From positions 4,073,001 through 4,137,000 of the forward strand of contig NZ_JAUSXQ010000001.1 in the NCBI RefSeq assembly GCF_030816115.1: DNA of 64,000 bases. Reading direction: 5' to 3'. The notes under the pieces are model-generated. The model made no database searches. It worked only from the letters and a program-made list of their open reading frames with translations, and was not told the origin of the DNA. Source of the DNA: Chryseobacterium sp. W4I1. GTDB taxonomy: Bacteria; Bacteroidota; Bacteroidia; Flavobacteriales; Weeksellaceae. A program made the translations under genes and the position numbers. Positions 9,555 to 18,596 of the stretch are shown one piece after another (within the stretch, counting starts at the first letter, position 1; every line of letters begins with the position of its first letter).

Positions 9555-10103
9555 ATGAGAAATTTAATCAAAATATTTTCAATAGTATCTTTATTTGGGT
9601 TTTATAGTATTGAAGCCCAGCAGGTTGTTCAGAAAGATACACTGTCTGGTACAGAGCTAATAATGACGATGGATTCTAAAGTAAGTGCTGCTTTGGGCGG
9701 AATTGAAGATAAATGTTCCAGAACTACGGGTGGCCCTTCGGTAAGAGAAAATAATACCGACAGCGGAATTGTGACTGCTCCAAGGCCTCCAAAAATCTAT
9801 GTGCCGAGCAGAGAATTGAGTAATGCAGAGATTTGTCGTAAAAATCCAAGGATTTTAGGATTTAAAATTCAGATCACAACTGTTAAAAGTAATGAAGAGG
9901 CCAATGAGGTAAAATCTTATTTCAGAAAAAGATTTCCCAGCCTGAAAGTGGAAACAGATGCTTCTTTGAGACCAAATTATAAAATTTTGGCAGGTAGCTA
10001 TTTCACGAAACAGAGTGCAGCTTCAGACTTGTCGAAAATTAGAGAATACTTTAAGTCGGCGGTGGCTGTACAATACAGAATCTTCTGTTCAGAAGCAAAG
10101 TAA
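9555..10103 (+). CDS. secreted SPOR-domain protein
   Basis: A 182-residue protein with a signal peptide ending near YSIEAQ. The C-terminal part (about residues 100-180) has the SPOR pattern: GFKIQITTVKSNEEANEVKSY, then FPSLKVETDASLRPNYKILAGSY, then a helix and a final strand. SPOR domains bind denuded peptidoglycan glycan strands, usually at division or remodelling sites. The middle is a flexible Pro/Thr-rich linker. It is a single-gene unit with its own promoter and terminator. Confidence 0.8.
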   Translation: MRNLIKIFSIVSLFGFYSIEAQQVVQKDTLSGTELIMTMDSKVSAALGGIEDKCSRTTGGPSVRENNTDSGIVTAPRPPKIYVPSRELSNAEICRKNPRILGFKIQITTVKSNEEANEVKSYFRKRFPSLKVETDASLRPNYKILAGSYFTKQSAASDLSKIREYFKSAVAVQYRIFCSEAK

Positions 10104-10121
10104 TAACAAAAATATAAAATT

Positions 10122-10145
10122 AAAGCTGAGAAATTTCTCAGCTTT
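10122..10145. terminator. bidirectional terminator between convergent genes
   Basis: AAAGCTGAGAAA and TTTCTCAGCTTT form a 12-bp stem with T-runs on either side. It lies between the plus-strand SPOR gene and the end of the minus-strand membrane-protein gene at 10148. Confidence 0.8.
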
Positions 10146-10147
10146 TT

Positions 10148-11425
10148 TTATTGGTAGTAAGTTTCTAAAAACGAAAAAAAATCTGACATTCTAAACAGGT
10201 TATTGGCGAGTAGAAAAACAAATAAGACGACCATTGTTATCATTAAAAATGATAGTGTTTTCGGCCTTGATCTGTATCCATGAAAAAGCCATCCTAAAAG
10301 TAATGGATATACGAATACAAAGTGTCCTCCATAGATATACGATGTATGAAGTCCGAACCTCATCATGCAATGAATGATAATGTCAAACAGGAATGAAAGG
10401 GCAAGAATCTGGACCATTTTGTTTTTGAAATTTTTAAGATAACTCCACAAAATCAATATAAGTAAAGTGATGACAAAAAGGTATGAAAAAGTGGTAGAAT
10501 AAGGTTCCATTAAAAGTCCCTTAAAGTCAAAACCTTTCATATTATGTTTATCCGAAATCATGAAACTTGGAAAAAGAATGCTGCCTCCAAAAAAATAAGA
10601 AAGCATCATATCCCAGTCCGGAATGGATTCTACATTGGAGAACTTCTCGTACTGTTGGTTGGTTTTCGATAATATATTTTCATACTTAAAATCAATCCGG
10701 AGCAGATAGAGAAAAACAAAACAGGCTATAGCCAATAGAACACGGAATACTGCATTTCCGAATTTTTTCCAATTTTTGAAAATATCCCTTTCAAACACAA
10801 CCGGAATAAAAACCTTAACCAGGTTGGTAATAGTAAGCCCTCCAATAGTAATACCGGCTAATGTGAGTGCCGATCCGGGAATTTTTTCTTCTTTTCTAAG
10901 CTTTATGGCCGCATAATAATTATAAATACTGAGAAGCAGGAGAGTGTAAGTAAAGTTTTCAGGAGTAAAAGAGAGAATAATACTGGTTGAAAAACATCCG
11001 AAAAACAAAATAATTAACAGGCTGAGCATTAGCGGAAGTCTAATGATATTTTTCAGATATTTAAATATCTGCACCATACAGAGGCTAATGGCTATATTGC
11101 TGAGCCAGGCCAGTATGAGTCTAAAGGAAGCATCCGTCTTTCCTCCGGATATCAAAAGGGAAAACTCTCTGATCCAGTTGAAAAAGTAATAAGCTAAAGG
11201 ATGTCTTTCAAAACTTCCGCCGGTCATTACAATTGCTTTATTGTCAAAACTGAAATAAGCGTCCCATGGAATTCTGCTGTCAAAAATAATCCTGTAATGA
11301 AGGGCAATATAAGTTCCTAAAATTCCGTAACAGCTAATGAAGAACAGAAATACTGCCAACTCGGTATAGGAAGATGGAAATACCTGCTTTAATAAATTGA
11401 TCAGTTTTGTTTTAATAAGAGACAC
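10148..11425 (-). CDS. polytopic membrane protein (DUF6080-like)
   Basis: A membrane protein with roughly ten hydrophobic helices. Its layout resembles GT-C type glycosyltransferases: an early loop with acidic and aromatic residues (SRIPWDAYFSFD, then FERHPLAYYFFNWI) followed by many helices. I believe it falls in DUF6080, but its function is unknown. I chose the GTG at 11423-11425 (MSLIKTKLINLLKQ, 425 residues). An alternative GTG at 11464 lies inside the terminator of the upstream gene and ahead of a TAnnTTTG element, so it is unlikely. Confidence 0.7.
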   Translation of the reverse strand: MSLIKTKLINLLKQVFPSSYTELAVFLFFISCYGILGTYIALHYRIIFDSRIPWDAYFSFDNKAIVMTGGSFERHPLAYYFFNWIREFSLLISGGKTDASFRLILAWLSNIAISLCMVQIFKYLKNIIRLPLMLSLLIILFFGCFSTSIILSFTPENFTYTLLLLSIYNYYAAIKLRKEEKIPGSALTLAGITIGGLTITNLVKVFIPVVFERDIFKNWKKFGNAVFRVLLAIACFVFLYLLRIDFKYENILSKTNQQYEKFSNVESIPDWDMMLSYFFGGSILFPSFMISDKHNMKGFDFKGLLMEPYSTTFSYLFVITLLILILWSYLKNFKNKMVQILALSFLFDIIIHCMMRFGLHTSYIYGGHFVFVYPLLLGWLFHGYRSRPKTLSFLMITMVVLFVFLLANNLFRMSDFFSFLETYYQ

Positions 11426-11440
11426 GTATTGTTTTTTTTG

Positions 11441-11448
11441 CAAAAATA
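11441..11448 (-). promoter_or_regulatory. -7 element for the DUF6080-like gene
   Basis: The minus strand reads TATTTTTGC, a TAnnTTTG match, 16 bases upstream of the GTG at 11425. It supports the shorter start. Confidence 0.45.
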
Positions 11449-11455
11449 AAATAAA

Positions 11456-11481
11456 AAAACTCACCGGACTTGGTGAGTTTT
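11456..11481 (-). terminator. terminator of the T9SS cargo gene
   Basis: AAAACTCACC and GGTGAGTTTT form a 10-bp stem around GGACTT. It is followed on the minus strand by a run of seven Ts, 20 bases past the stop at 11501. Confidence 0.85.
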
Positions 11482-11500
11482 AAAGATTATGATAATGGCA

Positions 11501-12343
11501 TTATTGCTTGATCACTTTTCTTGTTGATGTGCTGCCATTGGCAAAATTAATTTTAACTAAATAAATTCCTTTAGGTAGTGACGAAATATTTGCTTTTTCA
11601 GAATCTCCTTGAAGAAGGGATTTGCCTGTCATATCAAATACTGTTGTAGATTTAATCTTCTGATCAGCTTTGATATTGATTTCTCCTTTTGTAGGGTTAG
11701 GGTGAATGGTTACAGCCTCTTTAGATTGGGAGGTGATCTCATTTGTCCCTAGTGTGGCATTTCCTAAGACCTGGATGTCGTCTATAGAAACAGCATCGGC
11801 ATCATTAGCTATATACTGAAATCTGATTTTAACATTAGCTTGCCCGGCGTAAGTAGTTAAAGATTTTTGTACTGATACTGTGTTGTACAAATCTGTTGCT
11901 TCATTGTTATCTCCGTCATCTGTAAATCCGGCTTCTGTATCTTCATCCCAAAGAGTCGTCCAGTTTGTACCTCCATCAGTGGAAATCTGAGCCACAAGGT
12001 TGCCAAGATCCTGATCGATCATATAAGACCAGCCCACCTTTACTTTGAATTTTAAAACTGGTGCAGTAGTTCCGGCCAATGAAAATGCAGGACTTACTAA
12101 AGCAGCATTGTTATTTTGGTTAATGTAATCTACACCTGCAGATTTTGTTCCTGAAATAAGGAATCCTGATGTGCTCGTAGGGAAAGAGCTGGTTAGCTGC
12201 CATGGTCTGGAGGCTACTGTAGAGGTTCTTGTCCATCCGGTGGAAGGAAATACTGCTCCTTCAAAATCTTCGGAAAGGATAGTCTGTGCATGAGTTGCTG
12301 TAATTCCAAGCAATAAGCTTAGCGAAAAGAGAGCTTTCTTCAT
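11501..12343 (-). CDS. T9SS type A sorting-domain protein with choice-of-anchor/MAM-like domain
   Basis: A 280-residue secreted protein. Signal peptide (MKKALFSLSLLLGITATHAQ), then a beta-sandwich opening ILSEDFEGAVFPSTGWTRT. That is the typical start of choice-of-anchor or MAM-like adhesion domains in Bacteroidota. It has acidic, probably calcium-binding segments (DDGDNNEATD). The C-terminal ~75 residues form a T9SS type A sorting signal: IHPNPTKGEINI, then FDMTGKSLL, then LPKGIYLVKI, ending RKVIKQ. The protein should be exported by Sec, then moved to the surface by T9SS. Substrate unknown. Confidence 0.85.
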   Translation of the reverse strand: MKKALFSLSLLLGITATHAQTILSEDFEGAVFPSTGWTRTSTVASRPWQLTSSFPTSTSGFLISGTKSAGVDYINQNNNAALVSPAFSLAGTTAPVLKFKVKVGWSYMIDQDLGNLVAQISTDGGTNWTTLWDEDTEAGFTDDGDNNEATDLYNTVSVQKSLTTYAGQANVKIRFQYIANDADAVSIDDIQVLGNATLGTNEITSQSKEAVTIHPNPTKGEINIKADQKIKSTTVFDMTGKSLLQGDSEKANISSLPKGIYLVKINFANGSTSTRKVIKQ

Positions 12344-12432
12344 AAGAATTATTTTTTTTCTAAAATTAAGGAAAAATAATAATATGATGTAGAAATTTCA
12401 ATAAAATCTATTAAACGATATGGTTTTTTACG

Positions 12433-13974
12433 TTATGAGCTGCAAGAAAGTGTAGAACACCCAGATGTGTCATCATAGGCTGATGGCCTTTTTGTAGAAA
12501 ATTCAGGATACAATTCTTCATATGGATTTTCTAATGCTCGCGTAAGTTTTTCAAGCATATCTGTCTTTCCTGAACTGATCTCTTCAATACACTCGTAAAG
12601 AAGATAATTTCTTAAAGTGAACTTAGGATTTGTCTGCTTCATCAATGAAAGTGACGCTTCTCTTGAAATACTATTAGAAGAGAGCCTTGCCTCATATTTT
12701 TTCGCAAAATCTTCCAGTTTTTTGATTCTTTGATCGGTTAAAACAACATAGGACACATTTTCAAAGAGAGATTTAACATCACTTTCAGCATTTAGCTTTT
12801 CCAGCTGATTGAAAAATAAGGTATAATCCAGGTGAAGTTCCTGCATCAATCCCTGCCAGTTGGTGAAAAATTCCTCATCACTTTCCCGAAGCTCATCAAA
12901 ACCAAATTTTCTGCATAGCATTTTATCATGAGATTCCCAGAAATAAGTGCCATATTGATTCAAAGTGTCTTCTAAGAACTTTTCGTCTTTAATCAATGCG
13001 TGAAGGGCATTTGCCAACTGCCAGAGGTTCCATTGCGAGATTTGTCCCTGCTGTCCAAAAGCATATCTTCTTCCCGGAAGGTCTGTTGTGTTTGGGGTGA
13101 AATTCAGGTCATACTCATCCATCATCGAATAAGGCCCGTAATCTATCGTCAATCCTAAAACAGACATATTGTCGGTGTTCATCACACCGTGTACAAATCC
13201 TACCCTGAACCATTCTGTCATCAGATTTGCAGTTCTTGTACATACATTTTCAAAAAAATCTTTGTATTTCTGAGTACCTGCTGAAGTGATTTCCGGAAAA
13301 TAATTTTCAATGGTAAAATCAACGAGATCCTGTAGGGTGTCGTATTCTCTCTGGGCAGACATCAGTTCAAAATGTCCGAAACGCAGGAAACTTTCAGCAG
13401 TTCTAATGACCACAGCACCTTTTTCCAGCTGAGGATTTCCGTTGTACATCATGTCTCTGACCACATCTTCCCCTGTTAAGGCTAAGCTTAGCGCTCTTGT
13501 TGTGGGAACTCCGAGATGGTACATTGCTTCACTCATCAGATATTCGCGTACGGAAGACCTCAGTACTGCTCTTCCGTCTGCGTGCCTGGAATAAGGCGTT
13601 GCTCCGGCTCCTTTCCACTGAATTTCTGTCTTTTTTCCGTCTTTATTGATGATTTCTCCGGCAAGTATTGCTCTTCCGTCTCCAAGTTGCCCTGCCCAGT
13701 TCCCGAACTGGTGTCCGGCATAGGCTGTAGAGTAGGTTTTTACATTGTCCGGAAGGTTGTTTCCAACAAGAAAATCCAGGTCTTTTTCTTCATATTTCCC
13801 TAATCCTATTTCTTCGGATAAGGCTTCGTTGAAAGCAATCATTTTAGGACCGTCAAAACCTGCGGGATTTACGGATGCAAATAAAACTTTTGGAGTATTT
13901 CTCTGCAGGGTATTGCCGGAAAGATCTCCTGGAAATATATCGGTAAAAGGCTGTCTGATCTGTTCAATATTCAT
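12433..13974 (-). CDS. selO: SelO/YdiU family protein adenylyltransferase
   Basis: A 513-residue pseudokinase-fold protein. Hallmarks are YAGHQFGNWAGQLGDGRA (residues 85-102) and KGAGATPYSRHADGRAVLR (121-139). SelO proteins transfer AMP to Ser/Thr/Tyr of target proteins using an inverted ATP-binding mode, in response to oxidative stress. The C-terminus has Cys506 and Cys511 (SGCSTLSCSS). The last Cys lies where eukaryotic SelO has selenocysteine and bacterial YdiU has a redox-active Cys. Full length for the family. It stands alone, with no operon partners. Confidence 0.93.
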   Translation of the reverse strand: MNIEQIRQPFTDIFPGDLSGNTLQRNTPKVLFASVNPAGFDGPKMIAFNEALSEEIGLGKYEEKDLDFLVGNNLPDNVKTYSTAYAGHQFGNWAGQLGDGRAILAGEIINKDGKKTEIQWKGAGATPYSRHADGRAVLRSSVREYLMSEAMYHLGVPTTRALSLALTGEDVVRDMMYNGNPQLEKGAVVIRTAESFLRFGHFELMSAQREYDTLQDLVDFTIENYFPEITSAGTQKYKDFFENVCTRTANLMTEWFRVGFVHGVMNTDNMSVLGLTIDYGPYSMMDEYDLNFTPNTTDLPGRRYAFGQQGQISQWNLWQLANALHALIKDEKFLEDTLNQYGTYFWESHDKMLCRKFGFDELRESDEEFFTNWQGLMQELHLDYTLFFNQLEKLNAESDVKSLFENVSYVVLTDQRIKKLEDFAKKYEARLSSNSISREASLSLMKQTNPKFTLRNYLLYECIEEISSGKTDMLEKLTRALENPYEELYPEFSTKRPSAYDDTSGCSTLSCSS

Positions 13975-14001
13975 AGGTCAAAGGTATAAATTATAAAAGA
14001 A

Positions 14002-14029
14002 AAGACCTTCCAAATTATTGAAAGGTCTT
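14002..14029 (-). terminator. terminator of the RicT-gldH-PBP1A block
   Basis: AAGACCTTCCAA and TTGAAAGGTCTT form an 11-of-12 paired stem around ATTA. A T-rich stretch follows on the minus strand. It lies 20 bases past the PBP1A stop. Confidence 0.7.
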
Positions 14030-14049
14030 GTGTATTTCTAAAAGAGAAT

Positions 14050-16428
14050 TTATTTATTAAAATCTACCTCATCAGTAGAGTGGAGATTGTCATTGATATT
14101 TTCTTCTTTCTTTTCTGTATTGTTTTTCGGAGTTGGGTCTACCGGTCTTGGATTCTTGATCTCGTCAATGGTCTGAAGCCCTCCGTCATCTCCATATCCT
14201 TCACCTAAGCCTTTAAGATTTGAACATCCGTCTTTCCAGTCAGAAGGTCTGGTGAATTTGTCATCAGGAGTAATTCCCAGGGATTTGTCAGCCCATACTT
14301 TCTTCATGAAGATAGCCCAGATCGGCAATGCCATTTTCGCACCCTGACCTTCACCGGTTCCAAAGAAGTGAGTTGCTCTGTCTTCCCATCCTACCCAGGC
14401 ACCCGTTGCCAGTTTTGGAGTAATTCCCATAAACCAACCATCGGAGTTATTCTGAGTGGTACCAGTTTTAGCGGCAATTTCCACCCCTTTTGAAATTCCT
14501 CTTCGTCCTAATTCTCCAGAAGCTGTACCGAACTGAGCAACACCTTTCATTAATTCAATCATGGTGTAGGCATACATTGGGTTCATTACTTCTTTTGGTT
14601 CTACATTTACTTCTTTGATTACTCTTCCGTTGGCATCTTCAATTCTCCAGATCATTTCAGGTTTATTGTAGTTTCCATAGTTGGCAAAAGTACTGTATGC
14701 ACCAAGCATTTCATAAATGGTAATGTCTGATGAACCTAAGGCAATGGTATTGTTTCTAGGAATGTCTTCCGTAACACCCAGGTCTCTTGCAGTCTGAATA
14801 ACGGCATCTACTCCTGTCATTTCAATTAACCTTGCGGCAACCGGGTTTTGGGAGTGTGCAAGAGCGTCTTTTAATGTAAGCATTCCTCCTCTTCCAGGCA
14901 CATGCCATCCTTTGTGATCATAAGTACCGTTAGAAACAGTGGAACATGGTGTCATTCCTAATTTCATAATAGCAGTCGCATATACAAATGGCTTGAAGGT
15001 AGATCCTACCTGTCTTTTTCCTTGTTTGATATGGTCATACTGGAAATGCTGCCAGTCTATACCACCTACCCATGCTTTAATCTCTCCACTTCCCGGAACC
15101 ATTGACATTAAGCCTGCCTGGGCAATCTGCTTGTGATATCTGATGGAATCCCATGGAGACATTTCCACTTCTTCTTCACCGGCCCATGTGAACCTTGATG
15201 TTTTAATAGGTTTCTGAAACTCCATGATGATAGAGTCTTCAGGCATATTGTCAGCTTTCAGCAGTTTGTAACGGCCTGTTCTTCTTACAGCCTGCATCAT
15301 TACATCATTGACCTGCTTTTTGGTCAGGTAATAAAAAGGTCTGTCTTTTCTGCCTCTCTGTTCTGCATCAAATCGTTTCTGTAGATCAGTAAGGTGCTCC
15401 TTGATTGATTCTTCAGCATATTTCTGCATTTTGGAATCAAGGGTAACATAAATCTTTAATCCGTCTTTGTAAAGATTAAGTTTCTTGCCGGTTTCTTTTT
15501 CGTAGCCTTCAAGGTACCTGTCTATTTCTTTTCTTAAATAAAATTTATAATACGCAGAATATCCGTCTGTAATATTTTTAATAGGGTGGAAGTCTACTTC
15601 TACCGGAGTATTAATGGCTTTTTCATAAGTAGCCTGGTCAATATAACCGGTTTTCTGCATCTGCTCCAGCACTACATTTCTTCTGTCCTTTGCTTTTTCA
15701 GGATATCTGTAAGGATTGTTCTTCCTTGGATTTTCAAGCATGGCTACAAAAGTGGCCGCCTCAGGAAGGGTAAGTTCCGAAGTTTTTTTGTTAAAATAAA
15801 CCTTGGAAGCCATTTCTACACCGTTAGCATTGAAAAGGAAGTCAAACTTGTTGAAATATAATGTGATGATCTCTTCTTTGGTATATCTTTTTTCAAGACT
15901 TACTGCAACTACCCATTCTTTCAGTTTCTGGAATGCTCTTTCAATTTTATTCTGAGAAGCAGATCCTGTGAAAAGAAGCTTAGCTAACTGCTGGGTAATA
16001 GTGGAACCTCCGCCTCGGCCACCTCCATAAACTACGGCTCTGGCAATAGACTGAAGATCAATCCCTGAGTGTTCTTTGAAACGCTCGTCTTCTTTAGCCT
16101 GAAGGGCATAAATAAGGTAAGGAGGAAGGTCTTTATAAACAATAGGCTGCGTTTTTTCTTTTTCAAATTTGCCTAAAGTAACCCCATCCGATGAAATGAT
16201 TTCAGAAGCGACGTAGATGTCAGGGTTTTCAAGTTCCTTTACATCAGGCATTTCCCCAAGGAAACCCTGAGAAACAGCAAAGAAAAGTCCTGAAATACCT
16301 AAAACTACCGCAATGAGTCCAATCCAAATAAATCTAACCCATTTTTTCCAGGAGGTATCTTTCTTTTTTTTGGGAGGAAGAGGGAAGGTTTTTCCCTTGT
16401 TTCCTGCATTTTGTCTGTTGTCTTCCAT
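14050..16428 (-). CDS. bifunctional penicillin-binding protein 1A (transglycosylase/transpeptidase)
   Basis: A 792-residue class A PBP. A basic cytoplasmic tail is followed by one membrane anchor (about 31-52). The GT51 transglycosylase domain has the catalytic Glu113 (AKEDERFKEH) and GGSTITQQLAK (141-150). The transpeptidase motifs are STFK (476-479, active-site Ser476), SQN (526-528) and KTGT (654-657). It polymerises and cross-links peptidoglycan. The acidic, Asn-rich C-terminal tail carries no domain. It starts 6 bases after gldH ends, in an order (RicT, gldH, PBP1A) I recognise as common in flavobacteria. Confidence 0.94.
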   Translation of the reverse strand: MEDNRQNAGNKGKTFPLPPKKKKDTSWKKWVRFIWIGLIAVVLGISGLFFAVSQGFLGEMPDVKELENPDIYVASEIISSDGVTLGKFEKEKTQPIVYKDLPPYLIYALQAKEDERFKEHSGIDLQSIARAVVYGGGRGGGSTITQQLAKLLFTGSASQNKIERAFQKLKEWVVAVSLEKRYTKEEIITLYFNKFDFLFNANGVEMASKVYFNKKTSELTLPEAATFVAMLENPRKNNPYRYPEKAKDRRNVVLEQMQKTGYIDQATYEKAINTPVEVDFHPIKNITDGYSAYYKFYLRKEIDRYLEGYEKETGKKLNLYKDGLKIYVTLDSKMQKYAEESIKEHLTDLQKRFDAEQRGRKDRPFYYLTKKQVNDVMMQAVRRTGRYKLLKADNMPEDSIIMEFQKPIKTSRFTWAGEEEVEMSPWDSIRYHKQIAQAGLMSMVPGSGEIKAWVGGIDWQHFQYDHIKQGKRQVGSTFKPFVYATAIMKLGMTPCSTVSNGTYDHKGWHVPGRGGMLTLKDALAHSQNPVAARLIEMTGVDAVIQTARDLGVTEDIPRNNTIALGSSDITIYEMLGAYSTFANYGNYNKPEMIWRIEDANGRVIKEVNVEPKEVMNPMYAYTMIELMKGVAQFGTASGELGRRGISKGVEIAAKTGTTQNNSDGWFMGITPKLATGAWVGWEDRATHFFGTGEGQGAKMALPIWAIFMKKVWADKSLGITPDDKFTRPSDWKDGCSNLKGLGEGYGDDGGLQTIDEIKNPRPVDPTPKNNTEKKEENINDNLHSTDEVDFNK

Positions 16429-16434
16429 TTATGG

Positions 16435-16899
16435 TTACGGTTTAGCCGTTTCTATTTTTACTCCAACGTCTTCAATTCCCGGAAGGATGTCATTTCTCAT
16501 CGCCTGAATCAGGCCGATCTCATATTTTCCCTTTGCTGGAAATCTGTAGTTCATTTTATACTGAAATAATGCTTCCTTCGTGTCACCAAAACCTGTACCA
16601 AGCCATTCTCCGTTTGGTTTCGCCAAAACATAATTCAGGGTATCTGTTTCCTTTTTTTTGTTCTGCAGGTTGGTGAAGTTGACAATGAATCTTATGTTGC
16701 TGTAAGGATAATCATTGTTATTTCTTACAACAAATATAATATTTTTAGGATTCTGCGGATCGGTAACTTCAAGATTAAATTTTTGCTCACTTTTCTTGTT
16801 CCATTTATTATTAACGGAATTCATCGTCACATTTTCTTCCTGGGAAGAATGACAACTAAAGAAAAGCATAAGAGGTAATAATCCTAAAGTTTTACGCAT
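16435..16899 (-). CDS. gldH: gliding motility lipoprotein GldH
   Basis: A 154-residue lipoprotein: signal MRKTLGLLPLMLFFSC with the lipidated Cys at 16. The body matches GldH: strands around QKFNLEVTDPQNPKNIIFVV, NLQNKKKETDTLNYVLAKP and GKYEIGLIQAMRND. GldH is needed for gliding in motile flavobacteria and is kept in non-gliders, where its role is less clear. The start at 16897-16899 overlaps the end of the upstream PSP1 gene by 8 bases. The frame is open far upstream, but that part only shadows the PSP1 gene's low-complexity tail. Confidence 0.9.
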   Translation of the reverse strand: MRKTLGLLPLMLFFSCHSSQEENVTMNSVNNKWNKKSEQKFNLEVTDPQNPKNIIFVVRNNNDYPYSNIRFIVNFTNLQNKKKETDTLNYVLAKPNGEWLGTGFGDTKEALFQYKMNYRFPAKGKYEIGLIQAMRNDILPGIEDVGVKIETAKP

Positions 16900-18316
16900 T
16901 TTTATCTTTTTTTGGAGGAAATTTCTTTTTAAAATTTTTCTTGTTTGAGTTCTGCTGTTTTTTCTCAGGATCAGAAGGTGTATCAGCTCTTTCCGTTTGT
17001 GCTTTTGGCTGCTGCGGTTTTTGCTGTTGCTTCTGTTGCGGTCTAGGCTGATTTCCAGAATTTGCATTAGTGTTTTCTGGTCTGTCAGGTCTATCGGTTC
17101 TTTCAGGTCTCTCAGTCCTTTCCGGTCTGTTTTTCTTTGGTCCCTGTCCTTGTCCTTGTTGCCCTTGCGCTTGACCGCCGTTGTTTGGTCTGTTGTTTTG
17201 GTTTCTGTTCCTGTTGTTTCCTCTGTTTTTCTTTTCAAACCTGTCCATATTGTTCTCCTGGATCAGGTCAATAGTTTGGGCAGGGATATCCGGCTGTTTA
17301 AGATCTTCCAAAGGAGGCGTTCTTTCGCCTTTTTTGTTTTTTGCTATTAATTTCTTAACGAGTTCAATATCAAAATCGTACCATGCCATAGAGCTGTCAA
17401 CATAGGCAAACCACATTTTCTTTTTGAAAACGTCTATTTTGATACAGAATGCTCTTCCCTTTTCCGTGTCCAATGTTGTTGAAGAAGAGGGAAAATGGCT
17501 TAATGCATCAAGGTAACTGTCCAGTTCGTAATTAAGACAGCATTTCAATTTACCACATTGTCCTGCAAGTTTTTGAGGATTAATGCTTAACTGTTGGTAT
17601 CTTGCTACATTCGTATTGACGGATCTAAAATCTGTAAGCCATGTGGAACAGCAGAGTTCTCTTCCACACGATCCGATTCCGCCTACTTTGGCCGCTTCCT
17701 GCCTGAACCCGATCTGTTTCATATCGATCTTTGTTCTGAAAGCTCCGGCATATTCTTTTATCAGCTGCCTGAAATCCACTCGGTTATCAGCAGTGTAATA
17801 AAAAGTGATCTTTGAAGAATCGCCCTGGTATTCTACATCAGTGACTTTCATTTCAAGACCTATTCTGTAGGCGATCTTTCTGGCTTCCAGTTTTACGCCA
17901 TCTTCTTTTTTTCGGGCTTCCTGCCAGACCTCAAGGTCTTTCTGGTTAGCCTGTCTATATATTTTGAGTACAGATTCTTCAGGAAATTTTTTCTTTTTCA
18001 TCTGAATCTTTACTAATTCTCCGGTGAGGCTTACTACGCCTACATCGTGCCCCGGGCTTGATTCTACTGTTACTACGCTACCTATATGTAAAGGGATATT
18101 ATTTACATTCTTATAAAACGATTTTCTGTCATTTTTAAATCTAACTTCTACAAGGTCGCACCTATTTGATGCAGGATTGTTGATGTCAGAAAGCCAGTCG
18201 AAAACACTTAATTTATAACTATTACCACAGGTATTTACACTTTCACAGCCATTCGCGGTCTTTTTGGGTCCGCAAGAATGTGCAGAATCGCCGGATGTTT
18301 TGCATCCACAACTCAT
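16892..18316 (-). CDS. PSP1/RicT-like protein with long low-complexity tail
   Basis: From the ATG at 18314-18316 the product is 474 residues. It opens with a Cys-rich stretch (MSCGCKTSGDSAHSCG). A PSP1 domain follows with the family signatures GSCGRELCCSTW and GQCGKLKCCLNYE, the cysteines of which bind Fe-S in the Bacillus RicT/YaaT homologue. RicT forms a complex acting with RNase Y on mRNA maturation; the flavobacterial role is inferred only. The last ~130 residues are a disordered basic tail rich in Arg, Asn, Gln and Pro with RPERTERPERTDRPDRP-type repeats, resembling RNA-binding tails. A TTG start at 18343 would sit inside the -7 element and is rejected. Confidence 0.88.
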   Translation of the reverse strand: MSCGCKTSGDSAHSCGPKKTANGCESVNTCGNSYKLSVFDWLSDINNPASNRCDLVEVRFKNDRKSFYKNVNNIPLHIGSVVTVESSPGHDVGVVSLTGELVKIQMKKKKFPEESVLKIYRQANQKDLEVWQEARKKEDGVKLEARKIAYRIGLEMKVTDVEYQGDSSKITFYYTADNRVDFRQLIKEYAGAFRTKIDMKQIGFRQEAAKVGGIGSCGRELCCSTWLTDFRSVNTNVARYQQLSINPQKLAGQCGKLKCCLNYELDSYLDALSHFPSSSTTLDTEKGRAFCIKIDVFKKKMWFAYVDSSMAWYDFDIELVKKLIAKNKKGERTPPLEDLKQPDIPAQTIDLIQENNMDRFEKKNRGNNRNRNQNNRPNNGGQAQGQQGQGQGPKKNRPERTERPERTDRPDRPENTNANSGNQPRPQQKQQQKPQQPKAQTERADTPSDPEKKQQNSNKKNFKKKFPPKKDKNA

Positions 18317-18340
18317 ATAACTATTTTTTTTATAATCTTG

Positions 18341-18348
18341 CAAATTTA
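18341..18348 (-). promoter_or_regulatory. -7 element of the PSP1-gldH-PBP1A unit
   Basis: The minus strand reads TAAATTTGC, matching TAnnTTTG, 24 bases upstream of the ATG at 18316. Confidence 0.5.
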
Positions 18349-18569
18349 TGTAAATTTATCTTTATGCAATTCTAAAATACTCAAATATTCAATATCGTCA
18401 TTGTTTAACATTAAACGAATAAATTATATGATGGGATAAATATTGATAAGTTGTTATAAAAGATAAGTTTAGACAGGTGTTTTTTCAAAGTGCTATTTCA
18501 AACATAATTTTCTTTTGGGATATTGTTTAAAATATTAAGAAATATTAACAGGTGTATTCAAAATAATTT

Positions 18570-18577
18570 TATATTTG
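18570..18577 (+). promoter_or_regulatory. -7 element of the porin-lipoprotein pair
   Basis: TATATTTG matches TAnnTTTG and lies 19 bases upstream of the porin ATG at 18597. No convincing -33 element was found. Confidence 0.45.
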
Positions 18578-18596
18578 GCTTATATAATAACAGTCT

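Noticed and set aside
11426..11464. GTG start for the DUF6080-like gene at 11464
   Set aside because: It lies in the upstream gene's terminator and above a TAnnTTTG element.
16900..17238. In-frame N-terminal extension of gldH giving a 267-residue product
   Set aside because: It overlaps the PSP1 gene's repetitive tail in another frame, is rich in K/R/T from that shadow, and lacks the lipoprotein signal at its start.
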